Of a stretch of DNA of 64,000 nucleotides, positions 18,091 through 25,797 are shown in pieces; within the stretch, counting starts at the first letter, position 1; each line of letters begins with the position of its first letter. The stretch is taken from positions 1 to 64,000 of the forward strand of contig JBOHUG010000082.1 in NCBI GenBank assembly GCA_050734135.1, read 5' to 3'. A program made the translations under genes and the position numbers. The stretch comes from Bog-877 sp050734135. Lineage in GTDB: Bacteria; Chloroflexota; Dormibacteria; Aeolococcales; Bog-877. The notes below the pieces were generated by a model. It was not told the origin of the DNA. It ran no database searches and saw only the letters and a list, made by a program, of their open reading frames with translations.

Positions 18091-19056
18091 TTGAAGCCCC
18101 CGTCCTCCGGCGCCCTGCGGTTGGCCGGGCGCGGATTCAGTTCCGGGGATGGCCTGATCGCGATCGCCACGCTCCTTTGGAGCGTGAATATCGTGGTGGT
18201 AAAGGTTGCGCTCTCCAATGCGGGGCCCCTGACCTACGCATCTCTGAGGTTCTTGATCGGGGGACTGGCCCTCTGGCTGCTGGCACGGCGCCTGGAGGGC
18301 CCCCGCCAGCGTCCCACCACCAAGGCGCCCTGGCTCTTGGCGGCGGCTGCGGCAAGCGGGGTCGCCATCAGCCAGGCTACCTTCACGGGCGCCCTGGCTC
18401 TCACCAACGTTGATTTTGTGGCGATGGTGTTCGGCTCCACTCCGCTCTTGGTTTCGGGCTGGTTGGCCTGGCGCGGTCAGGTGCGCTTCGGCGCCAGGGT
18501 CTGGTCGGGACTGCTGCTCGGATTCCTAGGCGTGGCAATCGTCGTGGTGGCGTCAGGCGGGGGCAGGACCAGTTGGCTCGGGATCGCGGCGGCTCTGGGG
18601 AGCACGCTCAGCACTGCCGTGTACGTTCTTCTTCTCCCAGGACTGCTGGGCCGCTACCAGCCCCTGACGCTGGCTGCCAGGATCACTTTGCTGGGAGCGG
18701 TCATGCTCTCTCCCTTCGGGGTCGCCGAGGCGATCGGGCACCACCCACACGTGACCTGGGCCTGGGCCGGGTTGCTCGCCTTCAGTGCCATTGCCGCGGT
18801 GGCTGCCACCAATTGGCTCTACCTTGCCTCGGTAAGGAGTCTGGGACCAGCGCGGGCGGCCTCCTACTCCTACCTGGAACCGTTCTTGGGAGTACTCGCC
18901 GCCAGCTTGCTGATTCGTGAGCCGGTGATTCCGCTCCAGCTCCTGGGAGGAGTGATCATCGTCGTGAGCCTCACACTCGGGTGGCCGCGCGCTCTCGGGG
19001 TTGCCGGGCCAGTAGGAGTGGGGGGAGCTGTACCAGAGGTTACCGGCCAGGAGTGA
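18091..19056 (+). CDS. EamA/DMT-superfamily transporter
   Basis: 321 aa, about ten transmembrane helices arranged as two EamA repeats. The first repeat starts at LIAIATLLWSVNIVVVKVAL, the second at WLGIAAALGSTLSTAVYVLLLP, with the typical late motif AASYSYLEPFLGVLAASLLIREP. The superfamily exports amino acids, metabolites or drugs; the substrate is not predictable. The TTG start is supported by GGGGAG 8 nt upstream. The gene is divergent from the mmsA operon. Confidence 0.9.
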   Translation: MKPPSSGALRLAGRGFSSGDGLIAIATLLWSVNIVVVKVALSNAGPLTYASLRFLIGGLALWLLARRLEGPRQRPTTKAPWLLAAAAASGVAISQATFTGALALTNVDFVAMVFGSTPLLVSGWLAWRGQVRFGARVWSGLLLGFLGVAIVVVASGGGRTSWLGIAAALGSTLSTAVYVLLLPGLLGRYQPLTLAARITLLGAVMLSPFGVAEAIGHHPHVTWAWAGLLAFSAIAAVAATNWLYLASVRSLGPARAASYSYLEPFLGVLAASLLIREPVIPLQLLGGVIIVVSLTLGWPRALGVAGPVGVGGAVPEVTGQE

Positions 19057-19144
19057 GTTGATCGACCAGTAGCCCGAGGTGATCGGGATGCCCTCCGCTG
19101 GTCGGGCTCTCCACCCCTGGGCCCGCCGGTAGCCGCCAGCTCTC

Positions 19145-19150
19145 TAGTAT
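19145..19150 (+). promoter_or_regulatory. -10 box before a leaderless GTG
   Basis: TAGTAT followed 7 nt later by the GTG start at 19158. This is the same -10-to-start spacing as seen for the YggT, polA, uvrB and uvrA genes, and there is no ribosome binding site. Confidence 0.4.
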
Positions 19151-19157
19151 TCCGGCT

Positions 19158-19508
19158 GTGTCAGAGCGCGCATGGCCTATAGCGCTCTTCGGAAACGCCA
19201 TCGTCCTCCTCGTCGCGGGGCTGCTCTTGATAGCAGGAATCCGCGCCCCCGCCTTGGGCTGGGTCTTGGTAACTGCAGGAGTCATCTGCGCTGCCGGGTG
19301 TGCGCGATTGACGATCCCAAGTTGGCTGGGGAAGAGCTGGCCAAACCGAGGGCTGGCGTCTGCTGAAAGCGAGCGCGGGGACCAGCGCAAAGCACGGAAG
19401 GCACAGGCGGCCGCGCGCCGGGCGGCTCTTTGCCCGGGAACCTGGGACGGGGGCCACAAGTATCGGAATGGCTCCTGCTTCGTTTGTGGAGCGGTGAAGG
19501 GCGAGTGA
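19158..19508 (+). CDS. Small membrane protein with C-terminal Cys/His zinc-ribbon-like motif
   Basis: 116 aa. Two closely spaced hydrophobic helices (residues ~8-28 and 32-52) are followed by a basic linker rich in Arg/Lys/Ala and a compact tail with Cys92, His100, Cys107 and Cys110 (C-x7-H-x6-C-x2-C). This looks like a small metal-binding module facing the cytoplasm. I recognise no named family. The GTG start follows a -10 box directly, suggesting a leaderless message. It may be transcribed independently of the DMT exporter 101 nt upstream. Confidence 0.6.
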   Translation: MSERAWPIALFGNAIVLLVAGLLLIAGIRAPALGWVLVTAGVICAAGCARLTIPSWLGKSWPNRGLASAESERGDQRKARKAQAAARRAALCPGTWDGGHKYRNGSCFVCGAVKGE

Positions 19509-19996
19509 CCTTCCCGCGGCTAGCGCCGCCCGAGAGTCGGCAGCCTGGATTTAGGCGAGTCGCAAAGGTACCCAGGCGGCCGCCCCATCGAGAAAAGTGC
19601 GCTCCCCTGCCTGCGGTTGATTCCAACCCTTTCGCTGAAGATGGCAAGCCGGACCACCCATCGACCACGACTAGGCCGATTCGCCGGCAGTAGGGGGCTA
19701 CCCGGGATAAGGGATTCGGCTCCGCTCCCATCGGGGACAGCCGGACCCTTGCTGTCCCCGCGGTGACCGTGTTGGTGGCGTTCGGCTGGTGACCCGTCCG
19801 CCTCCGGCGCCGTCCCAATCTCCTCCGCCGGGCCCCCTAGTTCGCGCGGCGACGGCATCCACGATGGCGCTGAAGAAGCGGGTCGCCAGCTTAGGTTGCC
19901 CCCAGGTCCGATCGAGCTGTTCAGGGGAGCGGCAAGACTCTGTCCCGACTGCCACGGGGGAAGCTAAACGTGGACCGTTTGATCTCACCAGCGGGG
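19509..19996 (+). other. Non-coding stretch with strong hairpins
   Basis: About 490 nt without a convincing gene. It holds a strong stem-loop at 19732-19760 (CGGGGACAGC / GCTGTCCCCG, 10 bp, 9-nt loop). Immediately upstream is an imperfect hairpin at 19711-19729 (GGGA..CGG / CCG..TCCC). Open frames across it show no family features or ribosome binding sites. It could hold a structured RNA or degraded genes; no known RNA family (RNase P, tmRNA, SRP) was recognised. Confidence 0.4.
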
Positions 19997-20079
19997 TGCC
20001 AGCAGTGGGAGTCGAACCCACACGAGCTTGCGCTCAACGGTTTTTGAGACCGCCGCGTCTGCCATTCCGCCATGCTGGC
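19997..20079 (-). tRNA. tRNA-Leu (anticodon CAA)
   Basis: An 83-nt cloverleaf with a class II long variable arm. The acceptor stem is GCCAGCA/TGCTGGC with discriminator A. The anticodon stem encloses loop CTCAAAA, giving anticodon CAA (reads UUG). The T-arm is GTGGGTTCGACTCCCAC. The 3' CCA is not encoded (CCC follows the discriminator), so a CCA-adding enzyme is required. It begins 12 nt after the stop of the bifunctional-nuclease gene on the same strand, so the two are probably co-transcribed and processed. Confidence 0.93.
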
Positions 20080-20091
20080 CTCTGAGGCTGG

Positions 20092-20586
20092 TCAGGCGTC
20101 GGGGGTGTCGAGGTCGGGAAGATTCATGTCGTTGACCATCTGCTGGAAGACGGCCAGCCGACTGCCATCTTCCCCCTGGCTGTCCGGCAACACTCCAGCC
20201 TGGTCAAGAACCTCCTCAACTACATATATGGGCGACTCGACTCTAACCGCCAAAGCGATGGCGTCGCTCGGGCGGGCGTCGAAGATCACCTCCCGCCCAT
20301 CCCGGCTACCGATGATCCTCGCGTGGAAGGTATCGTCGCGGAGCTCGGAGACAACGATCCGATTCACTGTCACGTCGAGCATGGTGAGCATGTTCACCAT
20401 CAGATCGTGCGGCTGTGGTCGGTCCGGCTTGATGCCGGTGATTTTGAGCGCGATGGCGTTCGCTTCCGCCATTCCCACCCAGATCGGAAGGAAGCGCTCC
20501 GCATCCTTCTGCTTCAGAACCACCACGTGTTGGCCACTTGGCATATGGACGCGAATACTGTCCACCGACATCTCGATCACGTCCAT
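20092..20586 (-). CDS. Bifunctional nuclease (DUF151/BFN) family protein
   Basis: 164 aa. The DUF151 core is clear: VDSIRVHMPSGQHVVVLKQ, LPIWVGMAEANAIALKI, RPQPHDLMVNML, and the ARPSDAIALAVR motif in the second half. Members in plants have been reported to have RNase/DNase activity; the bacterial role is not established. The start ATG is preceded by GAGGAG. A candidate -10 (TATCAT on the minus strand, 20681-20686) lies about 95 nt upstream. The gene leads directly into tRNA-Leu. Confidence 0.88.
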   Translation of the reverse strand: MDVIEMSVDSIRVHMPSGQHVVVLKQKDAERFLPIWVGMAEANAIALKITGIKPDRPQPHDLMVNMLTMLDVTVNRIVVSELRDDTFHARIIGSRDGREVIFDARPSDAIALAVRVESPIYVVEEVLDQAGVLPDSQGEDGSRLAVFQQMVNDMNLPDLDTPDA

Positions 20587-20772
20587 AGCTCCTCACAGTT
20601 GGCTGTTCCCGAATCCCGGGAAGCGGCCCGTTGGGATCCGGCCGCTGACCGAGTCGCCGGGAGTTCGTGATGTCGGTCCCATGATAGCCCTCAGGCAGAG
20701 CGGTTCCCCTGGCTTCGAGCCGGGATCCCCGGCCCGGGCGACAATGGGGAGCGAACTTGGCTGGAGGCGAGG

Positions 20773-21558
20773 ATGGGCACAGAGCCGCGTGAGCAGCGAC
20801 TGGTCTTCGGAGAGGTGGCCGATCTCTATGACCGCTACCGACCTGGCTACCCGGACTCGGCGTTCGACCGGATGGTGAAGTATGGTGAGCTTCAGCCTGG
20901 AGATCGGGTGCTGTAAGTCGGCAGCGGCACGGGTCGCGCCACCCTCCCCCTGGCCGCCCGGGGCCCCCTCGTGACAGCGTTGGAACCCAGTCCGGCGATG
21001 GCGAGAGTGGCGGCGCACACCACTGCCGCTATGGCGGGTGTTCAGGTGGTGGAAGCAGCGTTCGAGGATTGGCCTCTGCCGCAACTGCCGTTCCGATTGG
21101 TCGTTTCAGCCCAGGCGTGGCACTGGATCCGACCGGCTGTGGGATTCACGAAGGCGCACCGGACGCTTGCCCCCGGGGGCAGCTTGGCGCTGCTCTGGAA
21201 CACAGCTGTCCCGGCCGGATCGCGATTGGGCGTGCAGCGTGCACTCGACGATGTGTATTGCCGGCTCGCTCCTCAACTTGCCCAGGAAGCTCGGGGAGAA
21301 ATAGAGGCGGATCGGAGAGGGGAGATCGAGGAGAGCGGCTTGTTTGCCGATGTGCAGCGCGATGACTATCCCTGGGTCATCACCTACACGACGGATCAGT
21401 ATCTCGGCTTGTTGCGCACCCAGTCGAACCACAGACTGTTGGATCCAGGTGTGCTGGAGAGCTTGCTGGACGGGGTCGCGACCGTCCTCGCCGAAAACGC
21501 CAATCAATTGGTTCAGCACTACAACGCCACCCTGTATCTGGCGAAACGACGCGGATAG
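20773..21558 (+). pseudogene. Class I SAM-dependent methyltransferase, interrupted by one in-frame stop
   Basis: From ATG 20773 (good GGAGGCGAGG upstream) the frame reads 47 codons, hits TAA at 20914-20916, then continues in the same frame to 21558. The stop falls in SAM motif I: ...GDRVL-stop-VGSGTGRATLPLA, exactly where the family has Glu or Asp (VLEVGCGTG). Upstream, VADLYDRYRPGYP is the standard lead-in of this methyltransferase family, and downstream AQAWHWI and LAPGGSLALLW follow. A single G-to-T change (GAA to TAA) explains it. It is either a recent nonsense mutation, a base-calling error or, less likely, readthrough. Corrected length is 261 aa. Confidence 0.85.
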
Positions 21559-21579
21559 ATCTCCTGCGACCAAGGCTTC

Positions 21580-21626
21580 TTGACAGTCGCCTTCCTTTCG
21601 TCTAGTTTGTCTGATCATCAGACCAA
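21580..21626 (+). promoter_or_regulatory. Promoter and FadR/GntR-type operator of the dehydrogenase operon
   Basis: TTGACA (21580-21585), a 17-nt spacer and TAGTTT (21603-21608) form a strong promoter. Overlapping the -10 and transcript start is the perfect dyad GTCTGATCATCAGAC (21609-21623), extendable to 21606-21626 with one mismatched pair. This fits the FadR-subfamily operator shape (half-site TnGTCnnA). The position would block RNA polymerase, so the regulator that starts at 21629 probably represses itself and the genes behind it. Confidence 0.75.
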
Positions 21627-21628
21627 CC

Positions 21629-22417
21629 GTGACCGAAAGCAGATCGGAGGCGCCAAACGGTTCGAGGGCCGCTGAGCGTAACCGACTGGCCTATGCCCCG
21701 GTGACCCGCCGGAACACCTACCAGTTGGTGGCAGAGGCGATCTCTCGAGCGATCGCGGAAGGTCGCCTGGGTCCGGGGGAGCGTCTTCCTTCGGAACGGG
21801 ATCTCGGCGGGACCTACTCGGTTGGTCGGTCGTCCACTAGAGAGGCCATCCGGGTGCTCGAATCGCGGGGCTTAGTAGAGGCCGACGGCCGAGGCGGTTA
21901 TCTGGTGATGGACGCCGGCAACCTCCTGAGGCAAGCCATGGGCCATTTAGTGGGGCTGGAGCGGGTCGAGATCGAGGATCTCTTCGAGGTGCGCAGAACC
22001 TTGGAGATCGAGACTGCGGGTCTTGCTGCCCAACGTCGTTCCGGCTCCGATCTAGAGGCGCTCGGAAGCCAGCTGCGAGAGATGGAGATCGGCCTGGCGG
22101 ACCCGAGTCGGTACAACCAGGCTGACATCGGGTTCCATACCGATCTGGCCAGCGCCACCGGGAACCGGCTGACCGTTCGACTGATGGAGGCAATCCGGGA
22201 CTCGATGTCGCGGACCTTCGCGGTCGCCTTTCACTTGCCCAACAACGCCCGGCTCTCTCTGGAGGAACATCGAGCGATCATGGCGGCGGTTGCAGACCGT
22301 GACCCAGCAGAGGCTCGAATCCGCATGCGCGGTCATCTGGAGCGAGTGGAGGCGGAGGCCTGCGGCGAAGGGGATGAAGCAGGGCCGTCGGAAACGGGGA
22401 GGGGTACCGCTGAGTGA
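21629..22417 (+). CDS. GntR/FadR-family (FCD-domain) transcriptional regulator
   Basis: 262 aa. An N-terminal winged helix-turn-helix (GPGERLPSERDLGGTYSVGRSSTREAIRVL style, residues ~30-95) is followed by an FCD ligand-binding domain with the metal-binding acid/His set: ADIGFHTDLA, EEHRAIM and MRGHLERV. FCD regulators bind carboxylic acids. The gene is first in an operon with E1 alpha, E1 beta, an M24 protein and E2, like PdhR or LldR systems. An operator dyad covers its promoter. The effector is probably a 2-oxo or hydroxy acid linked to the operon's substrate (inference). It overlaps the E1 alpha gene. Confidence 0.92.
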   Translation: MTESRSEAPNGSRAAERNRLAYAPVTRRNTYQLVAEAISRAIAEGRLGPGERLPSERDLGGTYSVGRSSTREAIRVLESRGLVEADGRGGYLVMDAGNLLRQAMGHLVGLERVEIEDLFEVRRTLEIETAGLAAQRRSGSDLEALGSQLREMEIGLADPSRYNQADIGFHTDLASATGNRLTVRLMEAIRDSMSRTFAVAFHLPNNARLSLEEHRAIMAAVADRDPAEARIRMRGHLERVEAEACGEGDEAGPSETGRGTAE

Positions 22418-23408
22418 GATCCAGGCTTCGGCCCCGGTCAGCGCCGCCGAGCCCCCTCCGGATTGGCTTCGCGCCTACCGGCTGATGCTCACCATTCGGC
22501 TGTTCGAGGAGCGGGTCAACGACCTCTACCAGCGCAAGATCATGCCCGGCCTGGCGCATCTGTCCAGCGGCGAGGAGGGAGTGGCGGTTGGCGTCTGTAC
22601 CGCTCTGCGGAACGACGACTACATCACCAGCACTCATCGCGGCCACGGCCACTGTCTGGCTAAAGGGGCGGCCGCGGACCTAATGTTCGCCGAGCTTCTC
22701 GGCAAGGCGGCCGGGTACTGTGGTGGCAAAGGCGGTTCGATGCACATCGCTGATCAGGCCCGGGGAAATCTCGGTGCCAACGCGATTGTCGGGGGCTCTC
22801 TGGGAATCGCCACTGGGGCTGCGCTTTCGATCAAACAACGTGCCACGGATCAGGTCGCGGTGAGCTTCTTCGGCGACGGGGCGCTGGGCCAGGGGGTCCT
22901 CTATGAGGTCATGAACATGGCCTCCCTCTGGAAGTTGCCGGCGATATACGTTTGCGAGAACAACCTCTACGGGGAGTACACCCCGGGAACGGAGACGGTC
23001 GCGGGCAATCCTCTGGACCGGGCGCGCTCGTTCGGTATCCCGGCCACCGAGGTGGACGGCCAGGACGTCCGAGCCGTCTACTCCGCCACCGCCGAGGCGG
23101 TGGTGCGGGCTCGGGCCGGCGAGGGGCCGTCGTTCCTGCTCTGCTCCACCTACCGGTACTTCGGCCACCACGTCGGGGACGTTGACCGCGGCTACTACCG
23201 CAGCCGGGAGGAAGAACAGTTCTGGCGAGAGGAGCGGGATCCGATCACGCTGGCGCGGGGCTGGCTGGAGTCCGAGGGTGTGGCCGATCGCGCGACCCTG
23301 GTAGCGCTGGCCGCGGAGCTGGCCCTTGAACTGGACGCTGCGGTCGAGTCTGCGGTGGCGACGCCGTATCCAGACGCGGATCAGGTGGCGACCGATGTCT
23401 TCGCCTGA
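22374..23408 (+). CDS. Thiamine-diphosphate-dependent 2-oxoacid/acetoin dehydrogenase E1 alpha subunit
   Basis: About 344 aa. The TPP motif is complete: GDGALGQGVLYEVMNMA through ENNLYGEYTP (GDG...NN). HRGHGHCLAKG and KGGSMHIAD are typical of the PDH/acetoin dehydrogenase alpha family, and YRYFGHHVGD carries the phosphorylation-loop region. It decarboxylates a 2-oxo acid or acetoin and passes the acyl group to E2 lipoate. Start: ATG 22374 overlaps the regulator gene by 44 nt; a CTG at 22410 with GGGGAGGGG 5 nt upstream is a credible alternative. Whether the substrate is pyruvate, a branched-chain oxoacid or acetoin is not settled. Confidence 0.9.
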   Translation: MKQGRRKRGGVPLSEIQASAPVSAAEPPPDWLRAYRLMLTIRLFEERVNDLYQRKIMPGLAHLSSGEEGVAVGVCTALRNDDYITSTHRGHGHCLAKGAAADLMFAELLGKAAGYCGGKGGSMHIADQARGNLGANAIVGGSLGIATGAALSIKQRATDQVAVSFFGDGALGQGVLYEVMNMASLWKLPAIYVCENNLYGEYTPGTETVAGNPLDRARSFGIPATEVDGQDVRAVYSATAEAVVRARAGEGPSFLLCSTYRYFGHHVGDVDRGYYRSREEEQFWREERDPITLARGWLESEGVADRATLVALAAELALELDAAVESAVATPYPDADQVATDVFA

Positions 23409-24408
23409 GCTGGAACCGGCCCTCGAGGTCAGAGAACTGACCATGGCCCAGGCGATTCGGGAAGCGATCGCGGAGGAGATGCGCCGCGACCTGAGCGTCT
23501 TCGTCATGGGGGAGGATGTCGCCGAGGCTGGAACCCCGTTCAAGGTGTTGAGTGGACTGGTCGAGGAGTTCGGCACCGAGCGGGTGCTAGACACCCCCAT
23601 CTCTGAGCCGGGATTCACCGGAATGGGGGTCGGAGCCGCCATGACCGGGCGGCGCCCGGTAGTGGACATCATGTTCGGTGACTTCCTGGGCCTAGTGATG
23701 GACCAGGTCGCCAATCAAGCGGCAAAGGTGCATTACATGTCCGGCGGCAAGCTCAGCGTGCCGCTCACGATTCGCACCACCATGGGCGCGACCAGGCGCT
23801 CCGCGGCTCAGCACAGCCAGAGCCTGCATGCTTGGGTGAGCCACATTCCCGGGCTCAAGGTGGCGCTCCCGAGCACCCCACTTGATGCGAAAGGGCTTAT
23901 GAAGAGTGCAATCCGGGACAACAGCCCGGTGGTGATCTTCGAGGACAAGATGAACTACCAGCAGCGCGGTCCGGTGCCGCTGGCGGAGTACACGATTCCG
24001 CTCGGGGTGGCTGACGTCAAGCGGCCGGGGAAGGACGTGACCCTGATCGCCACCAGCAGCATGGTCTTGGTGGCGCTGGAGGCGGCTGAGATCCTGGCCA
24101 GGGAGGGCCTGGAGTGCGAGGTGGTAGACCCGCGGACCACGGTTCCCCTGGATCGGCAGACTTTGATCGAGTCGGTCCGGCGTACCACCCGGGCGGTAGT
24201 CATCGACGAGGGCCATCGTAGTTACGGGGTGGGGGCTGAGCTGGCGGCCGTGGTCAGCGAGGGAGCCTTCTACTACCTCGACGCGCCGGTTCGCCGGCTC
24301 GGGGCGCTGGACGTGCCGATTCCGTTCTCGCCGGTGCTGGAGGACCTCACCGTGCCCACCGCCGGGGGCCTGGTGGAAACGGTGCGCGACTTGTGCCGGC
24401 GGAAGTAG
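23395..24408 (+). CDS. 2-oxoacid/acetoin dehydrogenase E1 beta subunit
   Basis: 337 aa transketolase-like beta subunit. The start is TMAQAIREAIAEEMRRDLSVFVMGEDV; later motifs are RVLDTPISEPGFTGMGVGAA, FGDFLGLVMDQVANQAAK, the GGATRR-like GATRRSAAQHSQS, and the C-terminal VIDEGHRSYGVGAELAA. It pairs with the alpha subunit to form the E1 heterotetramer. The ATG lies inside the end of the alpha gene (14-nt overlap), so translation is coupled. Confidence 0.92.
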   Translation: MSSPELEPALEVRELTMAQAIREAIAEEMRRDLSVFVMGEDVAEAGTPFKVLSGLVEEFGTERVLDTPISEPGFTGMGVGAAMTGRRPVVDIMFGDFLGLVMDQVANQAAKVHYMSGGKLSVPLTIRTTMGATRRSAAQHSQSLHAWVSHIPGLKVALPSTPLDAKGLMKSAIRDNSPVVIFEDKMNYQQRGPVPLAEYTIPLGVADVKRPGKDVTLIATSSMVLVALEAAEILAREGLECEVVDPRTTVPLDRQTLIESVRRTTRAVVIDEGHRSYGVGAELAAVVSEGAFYYLDAPVRRLGALDVPIPFSPVLEDLTVPTAGGLVETVRDLCRRK

Positions 24409-24429
24409 TCTCGGAAGGAGGGTGAGGTC

Positions 24430-25785
24430 ATGAGCCAGTTGACGCGCACATACGGCCTGGGCGCCGTGGACTGGGAGTCCCGGGTCGACTACGACCGGCT
24501 CCGGACCACCAGGCTGAGTCGCATCAGGCAGGTGCTGCAGGACTCGGAGTTGGGAGCCTTGCTCTGCTTTGACATGAACAACACCCGCTACATCACCGCC
24601 ACCCATATCGGTACCTGGGCGATCGATAAGCTGACCCGCTTTTCGCTCCTGCCTCGCAAAGACGAGCCGATCGTGTGGGACTTCGGATCCGCCGCTCGCC
24701 ATCACCAGATCTTCTGTCCCTGGCTGGGCGAGGAGCGGTCTCGGGCCGGCATCGCCACCATGCGGGGAGGATTCGATCCGGGGTCCGGTCGGGCCGAGGC
24801 AGTGGCGCGCAAGATTAGGATCGAGCTGGAAGAACGGGGGCTGGCCGACGAGCCGCTGGGGGTGGACATCGTGGAGATGCCGATCCTGGCGGCGCTGCAA
24901 GCGGAGGGGCTCACTGTTGTCGACGGGCAACAGCTCATGCAACAGGCCCGCATGGTGAAGAGCCTGGACGAGATTACCCTTCTCAGTACCGCCTGCGCCA
25001 TGGTGGATGCCGCCTACGACCAGCTCTACCAGGCGCTCCGCCCGGGGATCCGCGAGAACGAGTGCGTGGGCTTGGTGGCCAAAGTGCTCTACGACCTCGG
25101 CTCGGAACATGTGGAGGGGGTCAATGCCATCTCCGGGGAACGAGCCAATCCCCATCCCCACGTCTACTCCGATCGGATGCTGCGGCCGGGGGACCCCGCC
25201 TACTTTGACATCCTCCATGCCGTGAACGGCTACCGGACCTGCTACTACCGCACCTTCGCAGTGGGAAGTGCCGGGACGGCGCTGGTCGACGCCTACCAGC
25301 ACTGCCGCGAGCTGGTGGATATGGCCATCGCCAAGGTCAAGCCGGGAGCTTCGACCGCTGACGTAGTCTCGGTCTGGCCCCGGGCCGAGGAGTTTGGCTT
25401 CGCCAACGAGGAGGCTGCCTTCGGGCTGCAGTTCGGTCACGGGGTCGGGTTGTCGATCTGGGAGAAGCCGATCTTCAGTCACCTCGTCTCCGACGAGCAT
25501 CCCGAAGAGTTGGTGGAGGGGATGGTCTTCGCCCTTGAGACCTACTGGCCTTCCAAGGACGGCTGGACGGCGGCGCGCATCGAAGAAGAGGTCGTGGTGA
25601 CCAAGTCCGGTTGCGAGGTGATCACCCGGTTTCCCGCCGAGCGTCTGTTGGTGGCGGGACAGCGGTACTACACCGTCGAGGGCCCGCTCTCGACCACGAG
25701 GGAGACGGAGTCCCATCGCAACAACTCGGCCCGGCTGGCCAAGGCCGCCCGAGGGGCCATGGAAACCGGGTTCCAGCTCCCGTGA
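24430..25785 (+). CDS. M24-family metallopeptidase-like protein with altered metal site
   Basis: 451 aa with the two-domain creatinase/aminopeptidase P fold (N-terminal domain to ~residue 160, pita-bread domain after). The five metal-ligand positions map to Asp260, Cys271, His337 (FGHGVGLSIWE), Glu370 (FALETYW) and Glu385 (RIEEEVVV). The second Asp of the normal D-x10-D pair is Cys271, so a canonical two-metal site is doubtful. The family also includes creatinase (no metal) and the DMSP lyase DddP, so a non-peptidase role is possible. A strong GGAAGGAGG precedes the ATG. Its place between E1 beta and E2 suggests it prepares or processes the substrate of the complex (inference). Confidence 0.8.
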   Translation: MSQLTRTYGLGAVDWESRVDYDRLRTTRLSRIRQVLQDSELGALLCFDMNNTRYITATHIGTWAIDKLTRFSLLPRKDEPIVWDFGSAARHHQIFCPWLGEERSRAGIATMRGGFDPGSGRAEAVARKIRIELEERGLADEPLGVDIVEMPILAALQAEGLTVVDGQQLMQQARMVKSLDEITLLSTACAMVDAAYDQLYQALRPGIRENECVGLVAKVLYDLGSEHVEGVNAISGERANPHPHVYSDRMLRPGDPAYFDILHAVNGYRTCYYRTFAVGSAGTALVDAYQHCRELVDMAIAKVKPGASTADVVSVWPRAEEFGFANEEAAFGLQFGHGVGLSIWEKPIFSHLVSDEHPEELVEGMVFALETYWPSKDGWTAARIEEEVVVTKSGCEVITRFPAERLLVAGQRYYTVEGPLSTTRETESHRNNSARLAKAARGAMETGFQLP

Positions 25786-25797
25786 CCGGAGTGCCGC

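Noticed and set aside
19789..20085. A frame ending in a VEPTRACAQR-like peptide
   Set aside because: This is the well-known false translation across the antisense strand of a tRNA gene (tRNA-Leu).
20773..21558. Two separate small genes instead of one broken methyltransferase
   Set aside because: Both parts are in the same frame and join across motif I with only one stop codon between them; the second part has no start signal.
23692..25716. A 674-codon minus-strand frame opposite E1 beta and the M24 gene
   Set aside because: It is antisense to two motif-complete genes, with no domain and no ribosome binding site.
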